This document shows, in pieces, positions 31,484 through 42,778 of a DNA stretch of 64,000 bases. The notes beneath the pieces are model-generated. The model saw nothing but the letters and a program-made list of their open reading frames with translations, did not search any database and had not been told where the DNA came from. The translations under genes and the position numbers were made by a program. Origin of the DNA: Symmetrospora coprosmae (taxonomy: Eukaryota; Basidiomycota; Cystobasidiomycetes; Symmetrosporaceae); NCBI GenBank assembly GCA_008802785.1, contig VUYT01000019.1:248001-312000 (forward strand), read 5' to 3'. Positions within the stretch are counted from its first letter, which is position 1. Every line of letters starts with the position of its first letter.

Positions 31484-32513
31484 GTTGGCTGTATGGAGGG
31501 TGGACAGAGGAGACTAAGCGGATCAAGCAGAGGCAAGGAAGAGAGAGGCATGTTGAGAACCGCTGGCATTGCGACAGTCCCGTCAGCCAACCTGGCTTCC
31601 CGTCGCTATGGCAGAAGGAGGTGCAGCGGGCAGCCGCTGGCCCCCACCTCCGTCCTCGATCATCCCGACGACGGGAACGTCCCGACGCACCGACGAGACG
31701 ACTACTCGACCACGTAAGCACAGATCTCGCATGGCAACAGCGACTACCTGATCTGCACAAGGCGCGCATCGGCATCAGCAGTACTCAATCGATTGCTCGG
31801 ATGTGTGCTTAGGCAGTCAGCCGGGAAGGCAACAGGCTATCGAGCGAAAGAAGGAAGTGGAGGCTCTATCCACCGCCGACAAGTGGCCACAGCGGGCTCG
31901 GGAACGGTAGCATCTTGGATCATGCATGGACAGGGCATGTACTGCACACTTCGCTCGCTTGCAATGGAATGTAGAAAGAGCATGCCCGAAGTAGCAGAAG
32001 GCGAGAGGGAGAGAAGTAGGTCGAAGTGGCAGATTGGGCAACCTCACCTCACTCGAAGGGGAGGGCGACGTGCCAAGGCTAACCACGAGAATCGAAGTAC
32101 GCGGACAGCAGTGGGAGGAGCAGTCCGGCAAATGCTGCAGACGAAGTAACGCGAGCACGGGAAAGATCGGCCGCTAGGGCTTTTTGGTTTGAATTGACTG
32201 TTCTGTTTGACTGTGATGAAATGTTGAAAGAGAAGAGCACGAGTTTCGCAGCTTTCTACGTGAAGGAGAAGAACGCATGTGGGTATGCGTAGCACTGCAC
32301 CTGGGGAAGAGATGCGTCAGCAGCTGTACTCCTTTTCGTGATGTTCCCATCAAGGGCTGCTCACCGGCTTACGCCAACCCGAGCGCCGCACGAGCCCGAT
32401 CATCCTCCCATGCTCCTTATTGCGCGTTTATACCTGGCGGATCAGTGCATCAGATACATTGGGTCAGCCACGACACGTCAGGTCAAGCCAGGATAGGACA
32501 AAACAAAAAAAAA
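31484..32513. other. Intergenic region upstream of the acidic membrane-protein gene
   Basis: About 1 kb with only short frames lacking recognisable motifs. It likely holds the promoter of the minus-strand gene starting at 31483 and the 3' end of the RRM gene. Confidence 0.45.
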
Positions 32514-34174
32514 ACCTCAGGCGACAGGTCCCTCTGCAGCCGCGGCAGCAGCGTTCTTTGCCTCCTCGGCGTTGGCACCCTTCTCGGCCTTCTCAGCCTC
32601 CTCGACGTCCTGTCCCTCGTAGCCTTTCCTGACGTGGAGCTTGAGCTTCCTGGGTCCAGGAGCGGGGGTGCCGTCCTCGTTGGTGGCGGTGGGTGCCTCG
32701 GCGGCAGCGCTCTGCTCAGAGGCCGGGACGAGGCCGGACTCGTTGATCTCCTTGCCGTCGAGCGCCTCGATGACCTTGCTCTGCTCGTCCTCGGTCTCGA
32801 CGCTCGCAAAGGCAAAGCCGCGGCCCTGCCCCTTGTTGCGCCCGAATCGCCAGATGGGGATGGTGAGGCTCTTGTACGTCAGGTTGTTGCTCGAGAGGAC
32901 AGAGGCTAGCTGCTCCTCCGAGAACGTGTAGGGAATGTTGCGGATGAAGACGAGCTGGATCGTAGAAGCAAGTTACGTGCGCCGCGGGGCAGCAGAAGTG
33001 GACGTGGATGGGACACAGAGGGTCAGCATGGGCCTCAATGTAGCCGTCCGTTACATTCAGCTCACGGTCTTGCTGGGCTCTCCCCTCTCCTTCCTGGCCT
33101 TGGGCGCCCTGGTGCCATCAGCGGCGCTCTTGCTCTTCTTTGCTCGCGGCGCTCGTGCACCAGCGACGGCCTCCTTGGCAGCGGCGGCAGCGGCCCTGTC
33201 AACCTGGGTTCCGGCGGCAGAGTCGGCGGCAACACCGTCTGCGTCGACATCGTCGGCCGAGCGGCGCGCGTTGCGGTTCTTGTTTCGAGAAGATCGCTGC
33301 AAGGGGTTGTTCAAGAGCACCTGCGTAAGCTAGAGAATCATGTGATAATTGAAGCTGGTATGGGAGAGAGCCATACGCTCTTGGACTTTCCGCTTCGGGC
33401 AGCGGGGCCGAGCTTTGCGGGGCTGTGACAGAGGAACGGAATATAGGGAGTTAATTTCGGGTTTGAGGGGGCAACGAGGAGGAGTAGACCGCAGAAGCAG
33501 ACTCACCCAGTGAACTCGGCTCCGCCCTCGACAGGCTCGCCCTCGGTGTTGAACGTGACAGTTCCGTAGCCGAGCGAGTTCTCTCCCCTCAGGATGACCT
33601 GTGCCTCGAGGCTGTATGGAGAAGCGTATCATGTGCATGGTTTTGGAAGTGGTCGAGAAGAGGATGATGTGGAGATGAGACGAATCATCGTGTTGTCGTG
33701 CCGGGCGAGGTAGGCGCAGCAGCGGGGCCGGGCGAGGGCGAGGGTTGAAACTAGTCAGACTCCCGCTCCCTGCAGCAAGCAATACGAGCAGCCGAGGAGG
33801 CACGCACATTCGGCCGATCTGGTCGGTGATTCGAGTGATGGCAGCGGGGGTGACGGAGAAGGCAAACGTTCCGACGGAGATCTGGAGGGGCACAGGCACA
33901 GAGGGTTGGGATGGCCAGGCGAAGACGACGTGATCAGCGCGATGCAGATCACGGCATGCATGCATAACCGAGGATGAACAACAAGGCGAGACCCAGTCCT
34001 CTGCGTCTCCGTGCGCGTTTGTTGCGCCAAGAACAGGAGCAGGGACAGGGCCAGGGCATGGCGCGGAAGGAGGCCCCGCCTTGAGGTAGGTCTGAGTGGG
34101 CTCACCTTCTCGTCAGCGCCGGCCTGGGCGGCAGCGCCGTCGTTGTGGTTGTTATTGATGCTCTCGGATGCCAT
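32514..34174 (-). CDS. Protein with two RNA-recognition motifs
   Basis: RNA-binding protein with six exons. Exon one (start 34174) is acidic and Asn/Ala-rich. The first RRM is split over three exons: VGTFAFSVTPAAITRITDQI, VILRGENSLGYGTVTF, then a linker LGPAARSGKSKS that joins VLLNNPLQRSSRNKNR in frame across a short intron. A basic, Ala-rich linker (RAPRAKKSKSAADG) follows. The second RRM has RNP2 LVFIRNIPYTF and RNP1 GQGRGFAFASV. The C-terminus is acidic and Ala-rich and ends AAAEGPVA. The basic linker could be a nuclear signal. RNA target and process cannot be read from the sequence. Confidence 0.82.
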
Positions 34175-34960
34175 TCTGCGTTGCGTTGCGTGCGTTGCTG
34201 TGCTTGGTGGTTGAACTGCTCGTGTGCGTATCGACGAGGACGAGGGGGACCAAGCGAGACGGCAGCGGGCAGACCGACGTAAATTGCAGGATGGGCGGCC
34301 AGCCAGGAACCGGCGGGGCAGGGGAAACCGAGGGAGGACAGATGTAAGCACAGTGACGGGGAGCAGCACACGCACACGGGCAACAGCACTATACCATACG
34401 CACGTTTACTTGTGAGTATCGATGGGACGATGTTCGGTGTTGGGAGGGAGGGAGGAGGGGAGAAGAGAGAGGGGGAGCGGACTGCACAGGGCAACGGCAG
34501 GAGCAGCAGCAGCAGCAGGGCAGGAGGAGGGCTGGGACAGCAAGGGAGGGAGGGACGGACGCGTGCGATGACGACGATGTGCATCTGCCACCTTTCGCCT
34601 CGTCTACACGGAACAAGCAGTACTACTAGAGCAACACAGAGATGACTCGTCACATTCTAGACTGTTACAACGCACGCTCGCGCTGTCCTGATCCAGCTGG
34701 CGGGCAACGCAGCAGCGGCAGTGGCAGTGACAGTAGGCGTCCTCTGTGTTGGCGAAGAATTGCTGCGCCTCCTTCTCGGCGCACTTGCACGACATGCACG
34801 ACATGCGGATTGCGAAGTATCTGCGTCTTCCTCACTGCTGTGCTGAAGAGATGTATGGTCGTGCTGAGGGACAAGCCTCATCGAGCATGAGCCTACAATC
34901 TGGTCCTCACACTGGCTCCGACGCAATCGACTCACCGAATGTATTCCAAGGCTTGCCTGC
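34175..34960. other. Upstream region of the RRM gene
   Basis: The part next to the RRM start (about 34430-34570) is strongly pyrimidine-rich on the minus strand, as expected for a fungal promoter or leader. The rest contains only the weak cysteine-rich frame listed separately. Confidence 0.5.
34604..34804 (-). CDS. Candidate small cysteine-rich (metallothionein-like) protein
   Basis: A 66-residue frame starts MSCMSCKCAEKEAQQ and contains a YCHCHCRCC cluster; 13 of 66 residues are Cys. C-x2-C-x-C spacing near the start resembles fungal metallothioneins. It lies about 155 bp downstream of the bL34m stop on the same strand. The start context is weak, and a donor-like GTGCGT occurs inside, so the model may be wrong or the frame may be chance. 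No homologue is recognised with confidence. Confidence 0.25.
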   Translation of the reverse strand: MSCMSCKCAEKEAQQFFANTEDAYCHCHCRCCVARQLDQDSASVRCNSLECDESSLCCSSSTACSV

Positions 34961-35380
34961 TCAATGACTCAGGAACCTCCGTCCCTTCATTCTTCTCCGG
35001 ATGAGCACCTTCCTCCCACCCCTGCTCCTGATGCGTGCCAAAAAGCCGTGGCGACGCTTGCGGACCCGCTGGCTCGGCTGATACTCGCTGCCGTAGGTGA
35101 CGGTGCGCGCTTGAGGGAGGAGCGACAGGAGCGATGTGCGTGGCAGAGATGGTAGTGCAGGTGTGGACGAGAGAAAGGGATGCGCAATGCCGCTTGAGCG
35201 GGAGAGGAGTGAGAAGCGCGATAGGGAGCCGACGGCCAGGCGGGACGAGGATGCAGATGCGGATGCGGACACGGGCGACCGAAAGGCGGACAAGGCAGAT
35301 GTTGAAGGGAGTGAGGGTGTGTGAGGTGCCTTTGAGAGGGATACCCATGTCCGCAGCACACTTCGAGCTAGTCGTGGCAT
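34961..35380 (-). CDS. MRPL34: Mitochondrial large-subunit ribosomal protein bL34m
   Basis: A single exon of 139 residues. The C-terminal 45 residues are the bL34 fold: [20 protein letters not shown], then [14 protein letters not shown], ending RFLSH. The N-terminal 95 residues are Ser/Ala/Arg/Leu-rich with almost no acid, as expected for a long mitochondrial presequence. The ATG at 35380 ([12 protein letters not shown]) is chosen because it begins this presequence. It acts in the mitochondrial ribosome near the peptidyl-transferase rim. The presequence is longer than in yeast. Confidence 0.93.
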   Translation of the reverse strand: MPRLARSVLRTWVSLSKAPHTPSLPSTSALSAFRSPVSASASASSSRLAVGSLSRFSLLSRSSGIAHPFLSSTPALPSLPRTSLLSLLPQARTVTYGSEYQPSQRVRKRRHGFLARIRSRGGRKVLIRRRMKGRRFLSH

Positions 35381-36009
35381 CGCGTGGTTTTCGTTTCCTG
35401 GTCAAACGGAGTCGGTGAGAGAAGGAGGAACAGCGTGTGTGCTTCCCGCAAGCGAGCGAGCAAGCAAGGCTTTCCTTCTGTCCACCACACCTGAGCATGC
35501 ATAAGCAGCGACAGCGGAATGTGTAGGCAAGGCCGAAAGCAGAGAGTGCAGTGTACGATGGCGCTCAAGCAATCCAGCTTCGCGCGCACCTTGCCTCGCC
35601 AGGAGGCATCTGACGCGCATATAGCACACATTCATGACGGGACGAAGGCACCGGCGCTGCCACGCCCGAGTTGCAGAAGAGGTGTACCTTCCTCCATCGA
35701 CATTTCATACTTTGTCAGGACACCGTCCCGCACGGCATCGCGGGAGGTGATCCGGACCTACCGGCTGCACTGCAGGCTCGTCGTCAAGGGGGAAAGGGGT
35801 CGACGTCAGGTCCGGACCGCCAGGCGGACGGACTGACTGGTGGGCATGCAGGCGACGCACGCATCCTTCTCTCTTCTCTTCTTCCACCTTGAGACCCCGA
35901 GCATTGCTCTCGCCTCACCTCACCTCTCCCTCACCCACATCCCACAGCCTCCTCCCTCTGCACCCACAACCCACAGACCACGCAATACGGAACCGGCACG
36001 AGTCCTAAC
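35381..36009. promoter_or_regulatory. Head-to-head promoter region of bL34m and the four-helix membrane protein
   Basis: About 630 bp with no supported gene. The right end (35870-35960) is CT-rich, typical of fungal core promoters, and directly precedes the ATG at 36010. Confidence 0.5.
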
Positions 36010-37135
36010 ATGCCCGCTGACATCCTCAACACTTTCCACGCCGCGTCTGAGCCTTCGCTCGCCGCTCACACGGATGCCGAGGTCGAGGAGGGTCCAAGCG
36101 CAACCTTCAAGCTGACCACCGAGGACCGTCTCTTGAGCGCCCCGAAAAGACTGCACGCCGGAGTCAGAAGGATCCTCAGCCCATACCGTCCCTACATTGT
36201 CGCCTTCCAGCTGGCGCTTTTTGGGCTCTACCTCGCTGGGCTGGCTGCCTCCGTCTACAGCAAACACAGCCACCCAGCTGCACCGACTATGGCTCTTGCC
36301 GGACGTGAGCTCGCTGCTCTGAAGCTGAGCATGGCGGCTGATCTTGCCGCTAGCGAGCAAGCTGACTGACGCTCGCACGCGATGCCTAGTCGAAAAGAGG
36401 ATCGTCCTCCGAGGACACGGCTGCGAGAAGCAGAGGAAGCAGCTCAACGTCTTCATGGCCGCCTTCTTGTGGGTGATCAGCTTGGCCTGTCGAGCGAGAA
36501 ACATCTCAAGCTGACTCTCCGACGCGTCGCACAGTGGACCCATGTTCGCTGCTGATCATTTCTACGCGTAAGTAGTACAGGTAGACCTGGGCGTTTTTGG
36601 AAGACACGACTGATCTGCCTGCGCCACACGTCCGACAGACGCAACTGGCAGCTCGCCGTTCCCAAGCTCATCTTCTTCATCATCGGCCTCCCCGGCGCAG
36701 CCCTCTTTACAGCCTTTACGGGCGTTTCCCTCCATTTCCTCTGGTGGCTAGCGGACGTCATCATGTGGGGCATCGGTTTCTACAGTGAGCAGCATCGCTA
36801 CTTTCCCGTCGTTTCAAGAATTCTGTAGCCCTTTGACTAACTCAGACTCGCTCTTTGTAGCTACCCACACGCACTGGGGCAACCCGACCCAGGGCTGTGC
36901 CGTCATCGGCTGGTAAAGAATCGCAACCTGGAATTGTCGGACACCTCAAAGCGCACGTCACAGTCTCTGGTGCAGTCACTTCTCCTTGTATACGCCAAAC
37001 TGCTCCCTGATACACAACTTCCCGTTCTGGGCCTGCTCTTCTGGGAGCTTCGTACGTGCCCCTGACATGTTCTTCATAGCTTCGCTACATGTCCTTCGTC
37101 GCCCTGCCCGTGGCTTTATCGTGATGACTGCTTGA
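36010..37135 (+). CDS. Small four-helix membrane protein, six exons, family unknown
   Basis: Exons 36010-36304, 36390-36468, 36535-36567, 36639-36784, 36861-36912 and 36976-37135 join in frame with GT-AG ends. About 255 residues result. Hydrophobic segments are IVAFQLALFGLYLAGLAASV, LIFFIIGLPGAALFTAFTGV, HFLWWLADVIMWGIGFY and a last one around DMFFIASLHVL. The arrangement resembles Marvel-type tetraspan proteins, including paired cysteines between helices three and four (QGCAVIGCHF, NCSLIH). That family link is an inference. The 3' end is uncertain: reading straight through gives the stop at 37133-37135, whereas a 28-nt GT-AG stretch (37052-37079) is too short for a normal intron. It converges on PTR2 with about 15 bp between stops. 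Confidence 0.6.
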
Positions 37136-37149
37136 GAAGGCTACCAGAT

Positions 37150-40100
37150 TCAAACAATGCTCTTCTCGTTGCTTGTAGCGGGCGCAGGGGCCTGTCCGTA
37201 CTGCGCGCCGATGCCCTCCTGGTGGCGAATGGCGTCGGTTTCGTTGTTTCGGCGCATGTCGTTGAGACGGTTCTCCTCCTTGTCGAGCTTTCTGAAGGCG
37301 ATCCAGAAGATTACGCCGGCAATTGACGAGAGGATGGCGAACACGCTGTAGTTCTGTGCATTGGAAGGTAGCAGATGGATAGTCAGCTCGCGCTGCCTTT
37401 GGTGCTGAAGAGAGGAAATCCAGTTCGCCACTCACCCAGACGAGCAAAGGGTCGGTGGAGATGGGGACGAAGGCCTGGGCGAGGGCCGCGCTGAAGGACT
37501 GGGTCACGAGGAAGACGGCCGTGACCAGAGATCGCATGTTGGGCGCAGCCTTCGTGAATGCATCTGCAGATCCAGGGAAGCGGACTTGTCAGCAAGCCAG
37601 CAAAGCGTTACTCAGAACGGTAGGGAGATCGAGAGGCGCACACTCGAGTCCAGTAATTGAGGCAACTGAAGGTCACATCGCGGAGGCGAAAAGACGTCAG
37701 TCAGGACGTTCCGTGCAAGCGGTGCGCGGACAGTATGAACGCACAGATCTCCGAGATACCGATCAAAACGTAGGTAGGCGTCTGGATCCACACGTTGAGT
37801 GGCGAGACTTCATCGCATGTGGCTGCCTGGCTTCCGCACGGCGAGGTCTCGTAGATGTAGTGCTGCGTGATGGCCGCGCTCATCATGGCGACACTCGCGA
37901 TAAAGAAGCCGAGCGTGATCTTCTTGATGGGCGTGAACTGGATGCCTCGGGATCGGAGGAACGGGTAAATGACGACGTCGCTGCAAGATTATGCGATTTT
38001 AGCGGATGACCTTGCGCATGTCACAGAAGCTAGATGAGCTCACCACAGAGGAATCATGATGACGAGCGCTGTCAAAGCAGAGAAGCGTCAGCGCACGATC
38101 GAATGTGATGCTCATCATCCAGTCGCAACAAACAGATGGGATTCAAGTTGTTGATCTGAAGCGGCAGAACCATGTCAGCAACAATCGACACGACGCGCCA
38201 AAGTACCATGCCAGCGACCTACGAGATCGTTGGGGAGACCGTTACGCGTCATCGTCGCAGCCTGTGAAGTCAGGTTCGAGGTGATTTGCTGATGATAAGG
38301 CAGTGAGTGAGTCAGCTGGTGCCTTTGCTATAGCTCTTTTGGAGCGCAATAGAGAGCTTACGTTGTAGCAGATCTAGGAACGGTCGCGGAGGAACGGCGC
38401 GAGCAGCAGAAGGGGGAGTCAGCTACGACGTCGCCCACACCAGGCGACGGAGGACGTATGAACGGACCCAGTAAAGAGGGTATAGCAAGAATACGTTGCA
38501 CGCCTTGATGCTTCGGCGAACTTCCTCAACCCAGACTGAGTAAAAGGCGGATCACCTACGTTAGCTGTACTGGCCGGGTCATTACAGTATCGATCGTAAG
38601 GGACGTACGATCATCGAATGTCATCCAGCTGGGCTTGTCTCCGTGCTTGGCGACGACCTGCGAAGGCTTTGCTCGCTGCCAGAACTCGGCACTCCTGAGA
38701 CCGGCAATGAAGCCGATTCCGCTAGCCTTGGACTCCTTGAAAGCGTATTTGCACAGACGGAATGCCTGCACCATGACTGAGCCCTGAGGCGGAACCTTCA
38801 CATAGCGCTTGTTGCCTGGTGATCATCGCGATTCGTCAGCACGAGAGTCGGGAGAGCCTGGGCGCAGTCCGCATCACGCACCCCAAATCATGACCAGAGG
38901 TGTCAAGCAAAAGACGATCGTCTATAGATGGGCACTGTCAGCCGCTGATTAGCGTAGCCCGGAGGCACTATCGGGTTGCGTACAGGGCTGCAAGAAGCGA
39001 GAAATGTCAGTATTCGTGTCGCTAACATGCCACGCGCGAAGGAAGCGTACGCACATCGTGAACGAGAGCCAGAAACCGATGTCCTGCTCGGCGCTGCCAT
39101 CACAGAACGTGCATTCAGCCGGGATTTACGAAGCATAGGAGCGCACGAAGAGGCCCTTCACTCACAAGACCATCCCGATCTGTCCAGAGAGTGCTCCAGC
39201 GTTGATGAGTAGATAGAAGTACATCATGATCCTGCTGACGGTCATGGCCGGGTCAACGAGAACCTGCTCGCCAGAGCCGAGTGTCTTGACCCGGAGGTGC
39301 TTGTCCGTGATTTGCTCGGCGATCAGAGGGGAGATGTTCGACTTGAAGACGCCTGTTCCCAGACCCATGACGATGATGGCGATCACGAGCACGCCGTATG
39401 ACGCCGAAGAGTTCGAGATGACGGAGGGTATGGCGCAGATGATGAGGAGGATGTGCCCGATGATGGCGATACCGATGGCCACGCAGATCGTCTTGAACCG
39501 CCCCCAGACGGCATCTGCGAAATAAGCTCCGACCAAAGGTGTAACGTACTGTGCGAGTCCGGACGCATGGTTATATCAGCCCGGCTTCTCGCTGCGGAAG
39601 GGTGTCCTGAGCCACTCACGACCCAGAAGGTGTTGAAGGTGGTGATGCCGAATGCAGCTTGTTGACCTGTGACAGTGACTCGAATCAGCGAGGGGAAGAG
39701 CCTTGAGCGTTTCCTGAGACAATCGCACCTCTGCCGAGAGCACCGGGGGTGTTGACTCCGGTTAGGCCCTTGATGGACCCGGTCGTCGAACCTTCGGGCA
39801 AGGGGAACTGGATGAAGTTCGTGAGGACTGCCATGCAACCGTAGTAGCTGACTGTAGGGTGGGTCACGGTTGTAGGTTAGCCACGGCAGCAGGCGGTCTG
39901 ATAGGCGATGTGTCCAGAGCACATACATCGCTCGGCAAATTCGATGAAGGCCACAGTAAAGATGATGAGGTTGATGCTGCCGGGAACACGGCGAAGAGAA
40001 GCACGCTGCTCGGCCGAAGGGTAGTCTGGATACTCGGACTCCAGGTCTGCCGATGTTGTGTGGGTGATGCCCTTTTCATCGCGCACTTTCTCGGCGGCGA

Positions 40101-40262
40101 TGTCCTGGTCTGCCCACGCAGAATCTCGAGCGGCCTCGCTGATGATGGAGATCGTCGTGCAGAAGCGCTCTCAGCGTGTGTATCACTCGAGACCGTACGC
40201 GAACCGTGGTCACGCGCTCCGACTCACGCCGTCGCCTGGTAAACCTGGTCGTTCGCCTGCAT
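37150..40262 (-). CDS. PTR2: Proton-coupled di/tripeptide transporter (POT/PTR2 family)
   Basis: A plasma-membrane importer of di- and tripeptides. The coding region is cut by about a dozen introns. The start at 40262 gives MQANDQVYQATA. The cytosolic N-terminus leads into RRVPGSINLIIFTVAFIEFA. POT signature one is present (GAYFADAVWGRFKTI). Signature two is YFYLLINAGALSGQIG. Later blocks are GFIAGLRSAEFWQRAKPS, DVVIYPFLRSRGIQFTPIKK, LNVWIQTPTYVLIGISEICA, AFTKAAPNMRSLVTAVFLVT and SVFAILSSIAGVIFWIAF. The C-terminus is hydrophilic and ends TSNEKSIV. Helix count and length fit the fungal PTR2 group. A few short exon borders in 38.1-39.1 kb are uncertain. Confidence 0.92.
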
Positions 40263-41223
40263 GGCTGACAAGTCAGGGATGGGCCTGAGAGGTGTATATA
40301 GCGCGCACTAGGTACCTGGAGCTCTTTCTGGAAAAGCAGGAAGAGAGGAGCAAACCAGACGCGTAGGGAGGATCTTTATCGCATCCTGGGGCCTGTCGGC
40401 AACAAGGATAAGCGCGCGCGACACCGAAAGCTCGACGTTGCATATGGGCCCAGTGCGATTTGCGGGCGTATCATGTGAGCGCCACGGCAGCTTTCCGCCC
40501 TGCAGAAGACTAGCGTCAGTGAACATCATATGGAGCCAAGAGAATCTGAATTATCGCCGGCGGAGAGCGGTATCGCATCCCCGCGGGTGGTGGGACTGTC
40601 ACTGAGCCTCGGCTGGTTTCCGTGGTCGTGGGAACTCGTGGACAAGGACACGCCAGCGTGAAGCGCTCGCTCCGAGGTCGTTCTGCGCGTACGCCGTCTC
40701 GCTTTCTCTCGCATGTATGCAGCTCGTATCGAAGCGCTTGGACACTGGTCTAGTTGCAGACGCTACCTTATGGCAAACCACGTCGGTGTAGAGGGGACCT
40801 CGCAGTTTCGGCCGGTGGACATTAGGATTGGATGCGAGTCCTCCAAGCAGCATGCGCTCGATGGTCAAGAAGGTGCGCGATGCGCGAGGTAGAGATCCAG
40901 CCCGTGCACCGGTTCAGCTCGCTAAAGATCTCGAAGTCTCGGAGCTGTTGGAGCAGAGCTGAGGAGTTGACACACCCGGCCGCCCCGAGTCTGTGCTGAC
41001 GTCGGCCCTCGGCCATCGTCGTGAAGCGCATCCTCCAGGAGCTGATGTGGCAGCACGGCCACGACAGCTTACGCACCTCCACGTAGGGCTCTTGCAGCGA
41101 CTGACGCGCTTGACCGGCACGCCCATACGATGATGGCAGCATCCGGCAGGTGCCACGTCTACCTTCTAGAGCTGCCGTTCGACAGACTACAAAAGCAGCA
41201 CTCCCACCTCGCTTCTCTCCATC
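40263..41223. other. Head-to-head region upstream of PTR2 and a small unknown gene
   Basis: About 960 bp. Short minus-strand frames occur but show no domain, and their composition is not gene-like. I see no tRNA-like boxes. It likely holds both promoters. Confidence 0.45.
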
Positions 41224-41882
41224 ATGTCATACTCCAGAACCTACCAATTCCGCTTCCCACCTCGCACCCACTACTTCCAACCCCGCTACTACCGCAACCA
41301 ACGAATCATGGGAGGCTTGTTTGCAGCCGCCATGGGTGCGATGCCTTGCTCCCTATCGAACATGTAGTACGCAGTCCATTAACATCCCTTCCCGACATAC
41401 AGGCGGTCTCATCGGCTACCACCTTGCCAAGGAGCGATACGCTGATCCGGCCAGCCCAGCCTATCGGCAGAGCTGGACCAGTGCTTGGTCCGATAGATGC
41501 GAGCAGCGACGAGCTGAGCGATGGGCGCAGATCCCTGCCGCTGCCGCTGCAAGCAAGGGCCAGGCTGACGCTGCGGCAAATGACAACGAGTATGCCGCGT
41601 TCCTCAAATGGAAGGCTGCTCAGCAGTCGCCGCCGTATGTTGATACCATGCGAGCCGGAGCTGTCGAGAATGCCGATAAGGCTCTCGACGCCGTCATGGC
41701 ACAGGTCCAGGTGCTCAAGGAGGTAAGCAATCTGGCGAAAGAAACCAGCAGGTGGAAAACCAATCTGATGTCTGCTCGCTTGTCGACCGCAGAAGCTCGC
41801 CCAGCACAAGGGCGTCGCTCCGCAGGAGAAGTCAACCGTCAATAGCCCCCAGACCGAAGCAGGAGGCTTCAATTTTGTCTAG
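41224..41882 (+). CDS. Small basic protein of unknown function
   Basis: Exons 41224-41335, 41403-41722 and 41793-41882 join in frame. The product of about 173 residues starts MSYSRTYQFRFPPRTHYFQP, rich in Tyr and Arg. A short hydrophobic Gly-rich stretch (GGLFAAAMGGGLIGYHLAKE) spans the first intron. The rest is Ala/Gln/Lys-rich and probably helical (AVENADKALDAVMAQVQVLK). It ends EAGGFNFV. The N-terminus is basic and aromatic and could be a mitochondrial targeting region, but this is only a guess. No family recognised. Confidence 0.65.
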
Positions 41883-42062
41883 TCATGCACGCCGTTGTCT
41901 TGGCCTGCTTCGGGCTGTAACCGCATTCAGAGTCCCCTCTCCTAGCTGCTCCCTTTGAAGCAGTCTCCCTTTCTGCTCCGCCCCCTCATAAGTGCGAGCA
42001 AGTCGAGCGAGCTCACTGACTCTGCTCCCACCACTGACGCAGAGTATTGAACCTTCAACAAG

Positions 42063-42725
42063 ATGCCTAAATCTCCCCGGACCGAGCTGCGCTCCCCTCT
42101 ATCCCCCCTGCATGCCAAAGCACCTCGCCTAGCTGCCCCACCATCACGGCTGGCTGTGGCTTCCCGTGATATCCAGGATCCCAGCTACTGGTCACTCAGA
42201 GGCGACTTCCTCCGAAGCGGCGTACACGCCTTCTCCAAGTCTGGCAAACACCCCATCGAGGATCCGCTCAACCCGACGAACAAGGCTCCGCACTGGCTCC
42301 AGATCCAGTTCAACGTAGTTGTGCCTGACGAATCTCGTTGGCACTGCGAGCTGACCATGAAGGACCTTGGCAGTCTGCCTTGCGGCAAGCAGATCATTGT
42401 TGGCGTCCAAAGCGGCGGCAAGCAGGTCGAGTAAGTGGATCAGATTGGGCAGCGGCACAGTGACACAGACTCACGCACGCCTGCCGGTACTTACAGGGAT
42501 CTGCCCCCGTCCTTATATCTGAACAGCTTCATACGCAAAAAGTTCACCATTGATCTTAAGCCCGCTGACCCCGAGGACGATCCTCGATGCGCAATCTCGT
42601 ACTTCATCGAGTACGACGAGAAGAAGTATCAGCAAGCTCTAAACGGGACGCTGCCATACCAATTTTTGTTGCAGCGCGTCTCGGACGGTGCAGGAAAGAA
42701 GCGGCACTGGTGGTCCTCCAAGTAG
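42063..42725 (+). CDS. Conserved-looking small protein of unknown function
   Basis: Two exons, 42063-42430 and 42497-42725, with the intron 42431-42496 keeping frame. About 198 residues. The first 35 are Ser/Pro/Arg-rich and likely disordered. The rest looks folded: HWLQIQFNVVVPDESRWHCE, CGKQIIVGVQSGGKQV, LYLNSFIRKKFTIDLKPADP and CAISYFIEYDEKKYQQALNG. It ends KKRHWWSSK. There is no signal peptide or membrane helix. I do not recognise the family. It converges with the F-BAR-like gene, with 53 bp between stops. Confidence 0.7.
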
Positions 42726-42778
42726 GGCAGAGCAGAGGAGAGGTTACAGGCTGTGGCGCATAAATGCATCGCCTCTCA

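Noticed and set aside
37052-37079. 28-nt GT-AG stretch as an intron in the tetraspan gene
   Set aside because: Shorter than any other intron here and below the usual minimum. Reading through keeps an open frame.
40526-41156. Several minus-strand frames of 60-106 codons
   Set aside because: No start context, no domain, no splice-supported joining. Better read as promoter DNA.
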